Below are positions 1 through 9,399 of a DNA stretch of 64,000 bases, one piece after another. Within the stretch, counting starts at the first letter, position 1. Each line of letters opens with the position of its first letter. Origin of the DNA: Curvibacter delicatus NBRC 14919 (GTDB lineage Bacteria; Pseudomonadota; Gammaproteobacteria; Burkholderiales; Burkholderiaceae_C); assembly GCF_001592265.1 (NCBI RefSeq), contig NZ_BCWP01000005.1, positions 1 to 64,000 of the forward strand, read 5' to 3'. Below the pieces are notes generated by a model that saw nothing but the letters and a program-made list of their open reading frames with translations, was not told the DNA's origin and searched no databases. The position numbers and the translations under genes are program-made.

Positions 1-100
1 TGCATGCAAGTGTCGCCAGGGAACGGCCGCCAGCCGAACACTAGAGTCCGGTCTTGAACCGAGGAGTCAGGAAGCTATCCAAATAGTCTGATGATTTTTG

Positions 101-973
101 TCACAGCTGTGGATCGCGAGCTTCCATTGGGGGCTCGAAGAGGTTGACCTTACGCCGATAGTCGGTGGGCGTAATGCCCAGATGGGAACGGAAAAAGCGC
201 GCAAAATGACTGGGTGCAGAAAAGCCTAGGTCGTAGGCGATGTCACCCACTGTGTCCGCTCCGTGCGTGAGACGTTGCACCGCAGCCTCGAAGCGCAGCA
301 CATTTGCATAGACTAGCGGAGTGACCTGGGTGTCGCGCTGGAAGAGGCTGAAGAAGTGGGCGCGCGACAAGCCGGCTTGGCTGGCCAGCGCATCGGCATC
401 AAAGTCCTGCCCCACGTCCTGACGCATCTGTGCGATGGCGCGACGGACGCGCGGGTCCATAGCCGCCGGCGGGCGGCTGCGCAGTAGGCTGGCCAAATCG
501 CGCCAGCCCGAGCAGCTCTCGATCACCTCGATAATCAGATCGAACAGCAGTTGTTCCAGGCGCATCGGGGAAACTTCATCGGCCCACCACAGCTCGAGCA
601 CGAACTCTTCAATGTTTTTTCGGGTGCGCGCATTGAGTTGTACCGTGGACTGGGAGAAAAAATGTGGATGTCCGGACTGGGCCAGCGAGCGCTGGATCTC
701 AGCCAGCCAGCCCGGCTCAATGTAGAGCGCCAGGATCATTGTGCGCTCGGGCGCTGTGTGCTCGTAGGCATGGTGTTCCCAGGCGTTGACCAGCACTGCC
801 AGATCGTCGGTCAGCGGTGCGAGCTGTCCTCGCACCCGAAAAGCGCTGTCTGCGCCACCAGCCTTGATCAGGATGTGGCAATGATGATGGGCGTGTCCCA
901 CCAGCGGCGCATTCATGTCGAGCAAGGCGACACGACCGAAGCGGCCCTGGAAAATCTTGACGGCAGAGGACAC
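101..973 (-). CDS. AraC-family transcriptional regulator
   Basis: Predicted cytoplasmic DNA-binding regulator of the AraC/XylS family. The N-terminal half is a cupin-like ligand-sensing domain with a histidine-rich stretch (HAHHHCH) near its beginning. The last ~100 residues hold two helix-turn-helix units, the second in VGDIAYDLGFSAPSHFAR, followed by the family end motif GITPTDYRR. It is the last gene of the minus-strand catabolic array, 121 bp below the aldehyde dehydrogenase, so control of that array is a reasonable inference but not shown. The start is uncertain: no Shine-Dalgarno sequence is evident. I used GTG at 973; a TTG at 1084 gives the longest frame. The family call is firm, the target genes are not. 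Confidence 0.85.
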   Translation of the reverse strand: MSSAVKIFQGRFGRVALLDMNAPLVGHAHHHCHILIKAGGADSAFRVRGQLAPLTDDLAVLVNAWEHHAYEHTAPERTMILALYIEPGWLAEIQRSLAQSGHPHFFSQSTVQLNARTRKNIEEFVLELWWADEVSPMRLEQLLFDLIIEVIESCSGWRDLASLLRSRPPAAMDPRVRRAIAQMRQDVGQDFDADALASQAGLSRAHFFSLFQRDTQVTPLVYANVLRFEAAVQRLTHGADTVGDIAYDLGFSAPSHFARFFRSHLGITPTDYRRKVNLFEPPMEARDPQL

Positions 974-1094
974 GTTAAATGACAACCCGGATAAGCGAAC
1001 CTGGACAGCATAGCGGGCTGCGCCCAAGTTCGGCAAGCCGGATAACCCTAAGGACCGGGCCCCGTCGGTGCGCCCGGGTCCCAATGCCTTGGGT

Positions 1095-2552
1095 TCAGGA
1101 GGCGACCACGCCGGCGTTCTGATAGATGTGCTTGATTTCCAAAAAGTCGATCAGGGCGTCATAACCGTGCAGGCGGCCCAGGCCACTGCGTCGGTAGCCG
1201 CCGGTCTCAGCTTCAGCAAACAGTTTGTTGTGGTCATTGAGCCAGATTGTGCCGTTGCGCAGCGCGCGGGCCACGCGCATCTGGCGCGCTCCATCCCGGG
1301 TCCAGACGCTGGCCGACAGGCCGTACTCGGTGTGGTTGGCGCGCCGCACCGCGTCCTGCTCGTCCTCGAACTGCTCCAGCACGACGAAGGGACCGAAGAT
1401 CTCATCCTGCACGAAGAAGGCGCCGGTGTCGCGATGTGCTACCAGCGTGGGGGTCATGAAATGGCCGCTGGAGGGCAGGCCGGCGGGGCGACCGCCGCGC
1501 AGGATGACCTCGTCGGCCAACTCGGTAGCCCGGGCAATCTCCTGGCTCACCCGCTGATGCGAAGGCGCATCGATCAGCGGACCAACCTGGGCTCCCTCCG
1601 CCTCGCCAGGAGCCACCACCAGCGCCTGCAGCGCCTGGCTGAGCGCAACCTTCATCTCGGCATAGCGTGAGGCATGCACCAGCACCCGGCGCGCCGCTGT
1701 GCACTGCTGGCCGGAGATGATGGTGGCGGCCGCCGCAAGCTGCGGAGCAATGCGCGCCACATCCACATCGTCGAACACCAGGCAGCAGGACTTGCCGCCC
1801 AGTTCCAGAGAAAGCTTCTTCATCGTCGGCGCAGCCGCGGCCATGATGCGCTGGCCGGTGGCGTTCGAGCCGGTGAAGCTGATCACATCCACGTCGGGCG
1901 AGGTGGTCAGCACCTGCGCCACCGCATGGCCGCGCTCGCTCACCAGGTTGAGCACACCGCGTGGCAGCTCGGCCACCGCGTGTAGCTCGGCCAGCACGGC
2001 CGCAGTGATAAGCGCGGTCTGCGGCGCCGGCTTGATGACCGTGGTGCAGCCCACGGCCAGGGCCGGCGTGAGCGAACGGATCAGCAGCACCACCGGCGCA
2101 TTCCACGGCACGATGATGCCGGCCACGCCGGCTGGCTCCTTGAGCAGGGTGGAGTAGACACCGGGCTCTACCTCGAACACGTGGCCGGGGATGTAACGCG
2201 TCAGGCCAGCGTAGTAGCGGATCTCGGAGATGGCCCCTCCTATCTCCCCGCGCGACTGCGCCAGCACTTTGCCGTTCTCCAGTGTCAACAGGCGCGCCAG
2301 CTCATCGCTGCGGGCTTCCAGCCGGTCGGCCCACTTGAGCATCACCATCTGGCGCAACCGGGGTGACTGGGCCCAGTCCGGCCGATCGAAGGCGCGACGG
2401 GCAGCGGCAATCGCCGCTTCGGCGTCCACCAATTCACCGGCAGCGTAGCGGCCGATCACGCTGCCATCGGATGGGTTCACACTGGCCTCGAACTGGCCGC
2501 CATGGGAGGGCTGCCATTGGCCGTCAATAAGGTTAAGCGCTTGCTGGGACAT
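1095..2552 (-). CDS. NAD(P)-dependent aldehyde dehydrogenase
   Basis: Oxidises an aldehyde to the acid with NAD(P)+ in the cytoplasm. At 485 residues it has the normal length of the ALDH superfamily. Visible motifs are PWNAP (oxyanion Asn), FTGSNATGQ (cofactor loop), LELGGKS with the general-base Glu at about residue 250, and GQQCTAARR with the nucleophilic Cys at about 285. The C-terminal EIFGPF motif is also present. It is followed 9 bp upstream by an SDR on the same strand, and the pair suggests alcohol to aldehyde to acid conversion. The substrate cannot be read from the sequence; the neighbouring UbiX/UbiD pair suggests an aromatic or unsaturated compound. Superfamily assignment is certain. 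Confidence 0.93.
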   Translation of the reverse strand: MSQQALNLIDGQWQPSHGGQFEASVNPSDGSVIGRYAAGELVDAEAAIAAARRAFDRPDWAQSPRLRQMVMLKWADRLEARSDELARLLTLENGKVLAQSRGEIGGAISEIRYYAGLTRYIPGHVFEVEPGVYSTLLKEPAGVAGIIVPWNAPVVLLIRSLTPALAVGCTTVIKPAPQTALITAAVLAELHAVAELPRGVLNLVSERGHAVAQVLTTSPDVDVISFTGSNATGQRIMAAAAPTMKKLSLELGGKSCCLVFDDVDVARIAPQLAAAATIISGQQCTAARRVLVHASRYAEMKVALSQALQALVVAPGEAEGAQVGPLIDAPSHQRVSQEIARATELADEVILRGGRPAGLPSSGHFMTPTLVAHRDTGAFFVQDEIFGPFVVLEQFEDEQDAVRRANHTEYGLSASVWTRDGARQMRVARALRNGTIWLNDHNKLFAEAETGGYRRSGLGRLHGYDALIDFLEIKHIYQNAGVVAS

Positions 2553-2561
2553 CTCTTTTCC

Positions 2562-3344
2562 TCAATGCATCACGGAGCCGCCATCGACCACCACGACCTG
2601 ACCGGTCACGAAGTCGCTGGCGGGGCTGGCCAGGTACAGCAGGGTGCCGCACAGGTCCTCGGGTGTCACCTCGCGCTTGATGGCGCGGGTGGCGATGTTG
2701 TTGGCGCTCATCGCACCCTTCCAGGCCGGGTTGGCCATGGTGTTTTCGCTGGCCGTCAGGCCTGGCGCCAGGGTGTTGACCCGGATGCCGGCATCACCCA
2801 GCTCACGCGCCAGGCTGCGGGTCATGGCCACCACCGCGCCCTTGGAGCTGACATAGTGCAGCAGCATGGGCGCGCCCTTGAAGACGGTGCCCGAGGCAAT
2901 GTTAATGATCTTTCCGTAGCCTTGCGCCCGCATGGCCGGCAGCACTGCCTTGCTGCACTCAAAGGGACCGCGCACGTTGACAGCCATCACCTTGTCCCAT
3001 TCGGCGCTCTCTATCTGCTCAAAGGGCTTGAGCGCCAGGTTGGTGAAGATGCCTGCGTTGTTAACCAAGATATCGATACGCCCGTAGGCCCGGATCGCGG
3101 CCTCGGCCATGGCGTGGGTGGATTCGGGCGAAGTCACATCCACGCGCACATCCAGAGCCTTCCCGCCTGCTGCGATGATCGCCTCCACCGTGGCCTGGCT
3201 GTCCACCACGTCAGCGCAGACCACGGCTGCACCTTCGGCCGCTAGCGCCTGCGCATATCGCGCACCTATGCCCTGAGCGGCACCGGTGACGATGGCAACC
3301 CGCCCAACTAGACGGGCGGCATCCTGATTGAATGTCTGGGTCAT
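2562..3344 (-). CDS. SDR-family alcohol dehydrogenase/reductase
   Basis: Classical short-chain dehydrogenase of 260 residues with an NAD(P)-binding TGAAQGIG motif near the N-terminus, the structural VNNAG motif, a catalytic Ser in NIASGTV and the YVSSK active site (Tyr/Lys). The Asp in ADVVD after the second strand favours NAD over NADP by the usual rule. It lies between the aldehyde dehydrogenase (9 bp) and the hydroxylase-like gene (10 bp), so the three are probably co-transcribed. The likely role is oxidation of an alcohol made by the hydroxylase into the aldehyde used by the dehydrogenase, which is inference from order alone. A ketone/beta-hydroxy substrate is equally possible. Confidence 0.92.
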   Translation of the reverse strand: MTQTFNQDAARLVGRVAIVTGAAQGIGARYAQALAAEGAAVVCADVVDSQATVEAIIAAGGKALDVRVDVTSPESTHAMAEAAIRAYGRIDILVNNAGIFTNLALKPFEQIESAEWDKVMAVNVRGPFECSKAVLPAMRAQGYGKIINIASGTVFKGAPMLLHYVSSKGAVVAMTRSLARELGDAGIRVNTLAPGLTASENTMANPAWKGAMSANNIATRAIKREVTPEDLCGTLLYLASPASDFVTGQVVVVDGGSVMH

Positions 3345-3354
3345 CTCGAAATCC

Positions 3355-4128
3355 TCATGAATGGGAGTTGCTGCGTTCCAACTGCTGCACCTCTAACTTG
3401 CGACGATCTTCTTCCTTGCGATGGGCATCCGACATGCCATTGAACAGGGTTCCGAACACGCCACGGTCGAGGTCGCTGGTGCCAAATAGCGCATCGCAGA
3501 CCGGGAAGGTCAGGTTGAAGTTCCGGGTATGCATGAAATCGGGGTTATGGTGCAGAACATGCATGCGCCGAACGGTGTTGACCAGTGGCATGCGATCCAG
3601 CAGTGGATGCTCAATGTGGGACAGCGTGTGCAACCCCTCGTACATCAGGAAATAGCCTGCCATGCTGATCATTGCGATGTAGCCGGCGTTGGCCGTCCAC
3701 AGTGCCGCCAGCACCAGCGCGGGCGGCAAGGCAGCCATAACGAACAGCACGGGGGCAAATGGCGGGAACAGCAGGGCCCGCCAATCGCGCTGACCGTGAT
3801 AGTCCAGCGTCTTGTGCGAGAAAAACTGGTGGTGAGTCCCCACATGCCGCTTGTAGGCTGACTTCAGGACGCTTTTTGGGCTGTGCAGCAAATAACGATG
3901 CGCAGCCCACTCGGCCCAATTACCGAATAGGAACATTGGCAGCATCACAAACACCCATTCCTGCCAGCGGGAGGACGCTAGCTGGCTGGCACAGTACACA
4001 ATAGTTCCCACCGTGAAACACAGCGTGAACGCCAAATGTATCTCTCCTCGGTACCAACCCGGTGTGGTCTCTCTGTATTCCTCTCGGAAGGCATTGGAAC
4101 GGGCGACAATTTCTTGCTCTCGGTTCAT
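3355..4128 (-). CDS. Membrane fatty-acid-hydroxylase/sterol-desaturase superfamily protein
   Basis: Predicted integral-membrane non-haem di-iron oxygenase of about 257 residues. It has the histidine clusters of the superfamily in order: HRYLLH, HVGTHH, HTLSHIEH and HVLHHN, spaced among four or so hydrophobic segments. Members hydroxylate or desaturate hydrophobic substrates (fatty acids, sterols, carotenoids, alkyl side chains). I chose ATG 4128 because AAAGG sits 9 bases before it; ATG 4137 is in frame but too close to that site, and the longer frame would run into livF. It directly follows livF (13 bp). Together with the SDR and ALDH it could start a three-step oxidation of a methyl or methylene carbon. 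Substrate unknown. Confidence 0.8.
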   Translation of the reverse strand: MNREQEIVARSNAFREEYRETTPGWYRGEIHLAFTLCFTVGTIVYCASQLASSRWQEWVFVMLPMFLFGNWAEWAAHRYLLHSPKSVLKSAYKRHVGTHHQFFSHKTLDYHGQRDWRALLFPPFAPVLFVMAALPPALVLAALWTANAGYIAMISMAGYFLMYEGLHTLSHIEHPLLDRMPLVNTVRRMHVLHHNPDFMHTRNFNLTFPVCDALFGTSDLDRGVFGTLFNGMSDAHRKEEDRRKLEVQQLERSNSHS

Positions 4129-4141
4129 GGCAGGCATCCTT

Positions 4142-4849
4142 TCATTCCAGCCCCAAAAATTTCCCGGCAAACGTCGAGTCGCCAAGCAACTGCTCACGAC
4201 CACCCTCCAGCACAGTGCGACCGTTCTCGATCACATAGGCGCGCTCGACAAAGTCAAGCGCTCGGTGGGTGTTTTGCTCGACCAGGATCATGGTCACGCC
4301 CTCGGCGGCGATTTGGTGCAGCGCGGCGAGGATTTCGTCGATCAACTTGGGCGCCACGCCAATGAAGGGCTCGTCCAGCAGAAGCAGGCGAGGGCGAGAC
4401 ATCAGTGCGCGGCCGATGGCCACCATCTGCTGTTGCCCGCCGCTGAGCTCGCCGGCGTTCTGGGCGGCCTTCTCGCGCAGGATCGGGAACAGCGCGTAGA
4501 CACGCGCCAGCGAAGCGTCCATGTCCCTGCGGTTGGCAGCGGCATACACCCCCATCTCCAGGTTCTCGAGCACACTCATCGTGGGGAACAGGCGGCGGCC
4601 CTCGGGCACCAGCGCGATACCGCCAGCGACGGTCTGCGCGGTCGAGACACGCTCCAACAACTGGCCGTCGTAGGTGATAGTGCCGCTGGCCTTGGGATAC
4701 AAGCCAGCAATGGCGCCCATGGTGGTGGATTTGCCCGCGCCATTGGCGCCCAGCAGGCCTACTTTCTCGCCACGCCCGACCTCCAGCGACACATCCCACA
4801 GCGCTCGCAGCGGACCGTGATCCACGCTCAGGTTCTTCAAGCTCAGCAT
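4142..4849 (-). CDS. livF: LivF-type branched-chain/aromatic ABC importer ATPase
   Basis: Second ATPase of a HAAT-family ABC importer (235 residues). It shows Walker A GANGAGKST, the ABC signature LSGGQQQ, Walker B LLLLDEP and the switch His in LVEQN-type context. LivF proteins pair with LivG on the cytoplasmic face of the LivH/LivM channel. Its start overlaps the stop of the upstream LivM-LivG fusion by 7 bp, typical of translational coupling. Within this catabolic array the importer probably carries the substrate of the pathway rather than leucine; HAAT importers in proteobacteria often take up aromatic acids, amides or urea. Confidence 0.92.
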   Translation of the reverse strand: MLSLKNLSVDHGPLRALWDVSLEVGRGEKVGLLGANGAGKSTTMGAIAGLYPKASGTITYDGQLLERVSTAQTVAGGIALVPEGRRLFPTMSVLENLEMGVYAAANRRDMDASLARVYALFPILREKAAQNAGELSGGQQQMVAIGRALMSRPRLLLLDEPFIGVAPKLIDEILAALHQIAAEGVTMILVEQNTHRALDFVERAYVIENGRTVLEGGREQLLGDSTFAGKFLGLE

Positions 4850-6633
4850 CCCTGTCCTCCTGTCTTTGCCGTTGGCGCAGCCGAGCCCAGGTAGGTGCTG
4901 AGCACACGCTCATTGCGCACCACCTCGGCCAGCGGGCCGTCGGCAATAAGGCTGCCTTGTTCCAGAGCAATCACGCGGTCTACCACCTTCTCCAGCGCGG
5001 AGAAGATGTGCTCGACCCAGATCACCGTCATGCCATAGCGATCGCGCACATGGCGGATGTGTTCGACAAAACGCTGCACCTCGGCCGGCGTCAGGCCCGA
5101 GGCCACCTCGTCGACCAGCAACAGACGTGGCTTGCAAGCCAGCGCGCGGGCGAATTCCAACGCTTTCTTCTCCTGCATCGACAGGCTGTCGGCGCGTTCG
5201 CGCAGGCGGTGGCCGAGCTCGGCGTACTCGATGAAAGCGCGGGCCTCGCGCATCGCGTCGCGCGGCGAAAGCGGCTGCTCGTTGAACATCAGCGGAATGG
5301 CGATGTTCTCCTGCACCGTGAGGTCACCGAAAGGACGCGGGATCTGGTAAGTGCGGCCTACGCCCAGGCGGGCGATCTGGTCACGGCTGCAATGCTTGAG
5401 GTCCTGACCAGCAAACAGCACTCGCCCGGCGGTGGGGGTGTAGACCCGCGATATGCAGTTGAACAGGGTGGTCTTGCCAGATCCGTTGGGGCCGATCAGG
5501 CCGACGATCTCGCCCGGCTGGATGCGCAGGCTCACATCATTGACCGCCACGTTGCCGCCAAACTGCATGCGAACCTGCTCCAGCTGGATCAACGGGGCGC
5601 CGCCCAAGTTGCCATGACGAGGCAACGGCAGGTCGTGCGCCGGGGCGGCCGCAGGCGTGCCGGCGTCGGACTCGCCCATGTACTCATGGTGCTCACGGGC
5701 CAGCGCGCGCAGCAGCGGCACATTCTGCACCCAGCGCGCGCGCAGGAAGCCGCCGGGCATGAAGCGCCCAATCAGCAGCACAATAAGTCCGTAAAGCGTG
5801 GCCTGAAAACCCTTGACGCTCACCAGCAGCCACTGCTGCAGCGTTGCCAGCACCAGCACGCCCACCAGCGGGCCCCAGCGCAAACCGGAGCCGGCGAACA
5901 GCACCATGGCCACCGGCACCAGGGCCACGTTCAGACCGAACACGGTGGCCGGGTCAATGTAGCTCATCTGCCAAGCCTGCACCGCACCTGCCGCCGCGCC
6001 AAAGGCGGCGCTGAGCACCAGCACGCTGCGCTTCACCGGTGCGATGCGCACGCCCACGGTCTCGGCCACCTGCTCGTCGTTTCGGATACTCTTGAGGGCG
6101 TAGCCGAAACGTGAGGTATTGATGCGCAGGGTGACCACAAAGGTCAACACGCACACGCCCAGCGCGATCAGGTAGGCCGGCTGCAACACCTGGGCCACCG
6201 GCAGTACGATACCGTCGGCGCCGTTGGTGATGGGTGTGAGGTTGTAGGCCAGCACCTCCACCAGCGGCAACAGGGCCAGCGTGGCGAAGGCAAAGTAGTC
6301 GCCATGCAGGCGAAACAGCGGCACGGAGATCAGCAGCGCGGCGAGCGCGGTGACCACCACCGCAAACCCGATGGCTACCCACAGCGGCCAGTGGCCCACC
6401 AGCAAGATGGCGAAGGCATAGGCCCCGATGCCGTAAAAGCAATAGTGCCCCAGGTTCACGTAGCCCATCTCGCCGGCCACCCAGTCCCAGCTCTGGCCCA
6501 GGATAAAGGCGATTAGCATCGTGAAGCCGATGGTGGTGAGATAGGCATTGCCCAGGAACGGCAGACTGGCCAGCGCTGCCACGCCGGCTGCACCTAGTAG
6601 CCAGCCAGTGCCTGTGTTCAGGCTCTTACTCAT
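4843..6633 (-). CDS. LivM-LivG fusion: ABC importer permease joined to ATPase
   Basis: One 596-residue frame encodes two subunits that are separate in the textbook Liv system. Residues ~1-310 form a LivM-like permease with multiple hydrophobic helices; ~345-590 form a LivG-like ATPase with Walker A GPNGSGKTT and Walker B LLLVDEVASG. A hydrophilic linker rich in Ala/Pro (after the HEYMGES stretch) joins them. The ABC signature reads LSMQEKKAL instead of LSGGQ-like. The start ATG 6633 overlaps the livH stop (ATGA), so the longer upstream reading frame is a shadow of livH. Such fusions are known in betaproteobacteria. The ATPase half would pair with LivF. Confidence 0.9.
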   Translation of the reverse strand: MSKSLNTGTGWLLGAAGVAALASLPFLGNAYLTTIGFTMLIAFILGQSWDWVAGEMGYVNLGHYCFYGIGAYAFAILLVGHWPLWVAIGFAVVVTALAALLISVPLFRLHGDYFAFATLALLPLVEVLAYNLTPITNGADGIVLPVAQVLQPAYLIALGVCVLTFVVTLRINTSRFGYALKSIRNDEQVAETVGVRIAPVKRSVLVLSAAFGAAAGAVQAWQMSYIDPATVFGLNVALVPVAMVLFAGSGLRWGPLVGVLVLATLQQWLLVSVKGFQATLYGLIVLLIGRFMPGGFLRARWVQNVPLLRALAREHHEYMGESDAGTPAAAPAHDLPLPRHGNLGGAPLIQLEQVRMQFGGNVAVNDVSLRIQPGEIVGLIGPNGSGKTTLFNCISRVYTPTAGRVLFAGQDLKHCSRDQIARLGVGRTYQIPRPFGDLTVQENIAIPLMFNEQPLSPRDAMREARAFIEYAELGHRLRERADSLSMQEKKALEFARALACKPRLLLVDEVASGLTPAEVQRFVEHIRHVRDRYGMTVIWVEHIFSALEKVVDRVIALEQGSLIADGPLAEVVRNERVLSTYLGSAAPTAKTGGQGC

Positions 6634-7496
6634 GTCTTTGCTCCCACGCCCTTGGGGTAGGCCACCAGGATCAGCAGCATTAGGATGACGCTGAGCGCGG
6701 GTGCCCATTCGGGTTTCCAGTAAAGGCCGGTAAGGCCCTCGGCGACGCCGAGGAAGATGCCGGCCAAGAGTGCCCCGGGCAGGTTTCCGACGCCACCGAC
6801 CACGATGATGGTGAAGGCCTTGACCGTCAATCCGAAGCCCATGTAAGGGTCCACGGGGAAGGACAGCACGTACAGTACCGCGGCGATGGCCACGGTGGCC
6901 GAGCCGAAGGCGAAAGTCAGTGCCTTCATGCGGGTGCTCTGCACGCCGCAGATCTGCGCGCCTACAGGGTCCTGGGTGACGGCGCGCACCGCGCGGCCGA
7001 ACCAGGTGCGCTTGAGGATCAGGTGCATCACCACGGTGAGTACCGCGATGCCCAGCAAGATCAGCAACTGGGTGGTGGAAACCACGATGTCGCCGAACTC
7101 CAAGGCCTCGAGCCGCAGCGGGATGTTGCGCTGGGTGGCACCAGCGGCCACCGCAGTCAGATCCGACAGGATCATCAGTGTGCCCACCGTGACCAGCACC
7201 GTGCCCACGGTGGCCTCGAAGTGGCTGCGCCGCGCCAGCGGCCGCAGCAGAACGTGGTAGTAGCCGTAGGCACAGACAAACAGTAGCGGCGCGAGCAGTG
7301 CAACGATCAGCAGCGGGTGCATCTGCCAGCCTGAATAGGCCAGGCTGGCCAGCACCCCGCTGACAGCCAAGAGCGTGCCATGCGCGAAGTTGAGAATACG
7401 CACGACCCCGTAGATCAGTGACAGCCCGAACGCAACCAGTGCGTACAGACCACCCAGCAGGGTGCCGCCGATCAGGACCTGGAGCAGGACTTCCAT
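6630..7496 (-). CDS. livH: LivH-type ABC importer permease
   Basis: Inner-membrane permease of 288 residues with about eight hydrophobic helices and the LivH-typical N-terminus GTLLGGLYALVAFGLSLIYG and NFAHG motif. It forms the translocation channel with the LivM part of the fusion gene encoded next. The stop overlaps the start of that gene by 4 bp, and 15 bp separate it from the upstream binding-protein gene, so the four importer genes form one operon. Confidence 0.93.
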   Translation of the reverse strand: MEVLLQVLIGGTLLGGLYALVAFGLSLIYGVVRILNFAHGTLLAVSGVLASLAYSGWQMHPLLIVALLAPLLFVCAYGYYHVLLRPLARRSHFEATVGTVLVTVGTLMILSDLTAVAAGATQRNIPLRLEALEFGDIVVSTTQLLILLGIAVLTVVMHLILKRTWFGRAVRAVTQDPVGAQICGVQSTRMKALTFAFGSATVAIAAVLYVLSFPVDPYMGFGLTVKAFTIIVVGGVGNLPGALLAGIFLGVAEGLTGLYWKPEWAPALSVILMLLILVAYPKGVGAKT

Positions 7497-7511
7497 CGTG
7501 GTACCGCCTGC

Positions 7512-8723
7512 TTACTTCCAGCTCGGCGAGGGCCAGACCAGCTTGGCCGTAGATACCTCGGGCGGCCACACCACGTTGACCTTGCCACCGCTCATCTGCA
7601 CGGTGAAAGCACTGGTGTCAGGGAAGCCGCGCTCATCAAAGGTTACGTCACCAGCGGGCGACTTGATGGTGGCCTTGAACAGTGCTTCCTTGACCTTCTC
7701 GCGGTCGACCACGCCGGCCTTCTCGATACCCTGGATCATGGCCAGGTAAGAGGTGAGACGACCCAGAGTCCAGATGTAGTCGAACATCGAGACGTCGGAA
7801 CGCTTCATCACGGTTTCAACCAGATCGCTGTACGCGCCCTTCACACCGGGGTACCAACTCAGCTCGCCGGTCATGCCATCGATGTCCTTGCCCACTTGGC
7901 GGCTGAGCGCACCGGTCAGCATGGTGTGGTGAACGTCCATCGCGCGCACCTTGAGTTGGCGCATCTGCTGTACGAGCGGAACCGAGGCGTTGTCATAGGA
8001 GCTGATGTAGATCACATCGGCCTTGGCGGCCCGCACCTTGGCAATCAGGGCGGTGAAGTCCTTCAGTTCTGATGAGAAGGTTTCATTGCCCAGCACCTTC
8101 AGGCCCTGCCCCTCGGCCTTCTTACTCCAGGTGGCAGTTATTCCCTTCATCACTGGGTTGTCGTGGGTGATGAAGAAGATGGTTTGCGGCTTGGGACTGA
8201 CCTTGCTCAGCATGTCAAAGTAGCGCGCCGACCAGTTGGGAACCACCGGGAACGGCGTGCCCCAGACGTATTTCAGGCCGCGGTCATAAACCGAGGGCGT
8301 GGCCACGTTCGCCATTACCATCGGAATCTTGTGCTTCTCGGCCACGGGGGGGACCGGGCCACCCAGAGAGGACCAGTCGGGTCCGACGAAGAAGTCCACC
8401 TTGTCCACGGAGGCCATCTTCTCGAATAGGGCTACGGCGGTGGCCGGCACGCTCTGGTCGTCATAGACCACGAATTTCAGAGGAAGCTTTTTGTTGCAGG
8501 CTTTGACCGCAATGCCACCAGCTTTGTTCACCTCCTCGGCGAACACCTCGGTCATCTTGCGCCAGCGGTCAGCCAGCGTGGAAAACGGGCCAGTCTCGGA
8601 GATCGTGGTTCCAAACACGATGGGCTCGCTGCACGAGCCTTGGGCGGCCTGAGCGGGCAACGCGGCCAATCCGGTGGTCAGCGCCGCGGCGCCAGCGGCT
8701 ATTAGATGACTGAGTTTCTTCAT
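7512..8723 (-). CDS. Periplasmic LivK-type substrate-binding protein
   Basis: Type I periplasmic binding protein of 403 residues for the HAAT importer. A Sec signal peptide is visible (MKK, hydrophobic core, cleavage near LPAQA-A), followed by a Leu/Ile/Val-binding-protein fold with GTTISETGPFS near the mature start. An ATG with a GAGGAGAC site just upstream supports the start. It is the first gene of the importer operon. It determines the transported compound, and the sequence resembles receptors for aromatic or small organic acids more than a true amino-acid receptor, but this is only an impression from context. Confidence 0.9.
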   Translation of the reverse strand: MKKLSHLIAAGAAALTTGLAALPAQAAQGSCSEPIVFGTTISETGPFSTLADRWRKMTEVFAEEVNKAGGIAVKACNKKLPLKFVVYDDQSVPATAVALFEKMASVDKVDFFVGPDWSSLGGPVPPVAEKHKIPMVMANVATPSVYDRGLKYVWGTPFPVVPNWSARYFDMLSKVSPKPQTIFFITHDNPVMKGITATWSKKAEGQGLKVLGNETFSSELKDFTALIAKVRAAKADVIYISSYDNASVPLVQQMRQLKVRAMDVHHTMLTGALSRQVGKDIDGMTGELSWYPGVKGAYSDLVETVMKRSDVSMFDYIWTLGRLTSYLAMIQGIEKAGVVDREKVKEALFKATIKSPAGDVTFDERGFPDTSAFTVQMSGGKVNVVWPPEVSTAKLVWPSPSWK

Positions 8724-8802
8724 TGCATGTCTCCTCGTTGTTGAATGGATAGGGGAATCCCGGGAAGCGGAAATCGGTAAGTGCGCCTAAGCCGGCGCAG
8801 TC

Positions 8803-9399
8803 TCAGGGTGTCGGTCCGCTCAGACCCTGCCAGCGCTGCACCAAGTCTCTGTGCTCGATGTCAAAGAGGTCGAGCACCCGTCCCACGGTGTGGTTGACCA
8901 CTTCGTCGAGCGACCCTGGGCGGGTATAGAAGGCCGGTACTGGCGGGAAGACGATGCCGCCCATCTCGGTCACGGCGGTCATGTTGCGCAGATGAGCCAG
9001 GTTCAGCGGGGTCTCGCGTGCCAGCAGTACTAGGCGGCGGCGCTCCTTAAGCACCACGTCGGCGGCGCGGCTGACTAGGTTGTCGGCCATGCCGTGTGCG
9101 ATCCCGGCCAGAGTCTTCATCGAGCAAGGGGCGATCACCATGCCGGCGGTGCGAAACGATCCACTGGAGACCGCCGCGCCGATGTCCTTGACGCTGTGCA
9201 CGACGTCGGCCAGGGCCTCTATATCGGCGCGCTTGAGCCCCAGCTCCTCCGAGGCGGTCAGAACACCAGCATTGGAGAGCACCAAGTGGGTCTCCCACCC
9301 TGGCAGGGCCCGCAGTTGCTCCAGCAGGCGTACGCCGTAGATGACGCCACTGGCGCCGGTAATAGCCACGATCAAGCGCTGGGGCCGAATCGGACTCAT
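8803..9399 (-). CDS. UbiX/Pad1-family flavin prenyltransferase
   Basis: Makes prenylated FMN, the cofactor of UbiD decarboxylases, from FMN and dimethylallyl phosphate. The 198-residue protein has the flavin-binding ITGASGVIYG at the N-terminus, IAPCSMKTLAGIAHG in the middle and RETPLNLAHLRNM near the C-terminus, all features of UbiX. The start overlaps the ubiD-like stop by 4 bp. That tight coupling to a UbiD-like gene, away from ubiquinone genes, suggests a dedicated catabolic copy and not the housekeeping UbiX. Confidence 0.93.
   Translation of the reverse strand: MSPIRPQRLIVAITGASGVIYGVRLLEQLRALPGWETHLVLSNAGVLTASEELGLKRADIEALADVVHSVKDIGAAVSSGSFRTAGMVIAPCSMKTLAGIAHGMADNLVSRAADVVLKERRRLVLLARETPLNLAHLRNMTAVTEMGGIVFPPVPAFYTRPGSLDEVVNHTVGRVLDLFDIEHRDLVQRWQGLSGPTP

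Noticed and set aside
6634-7569. N-terminal extension of the LivM-LivG frame
   Set aside because: It is the out-of-frame image of livH; ATG 6633 with a 4-bp overlap is the normal coupled start.
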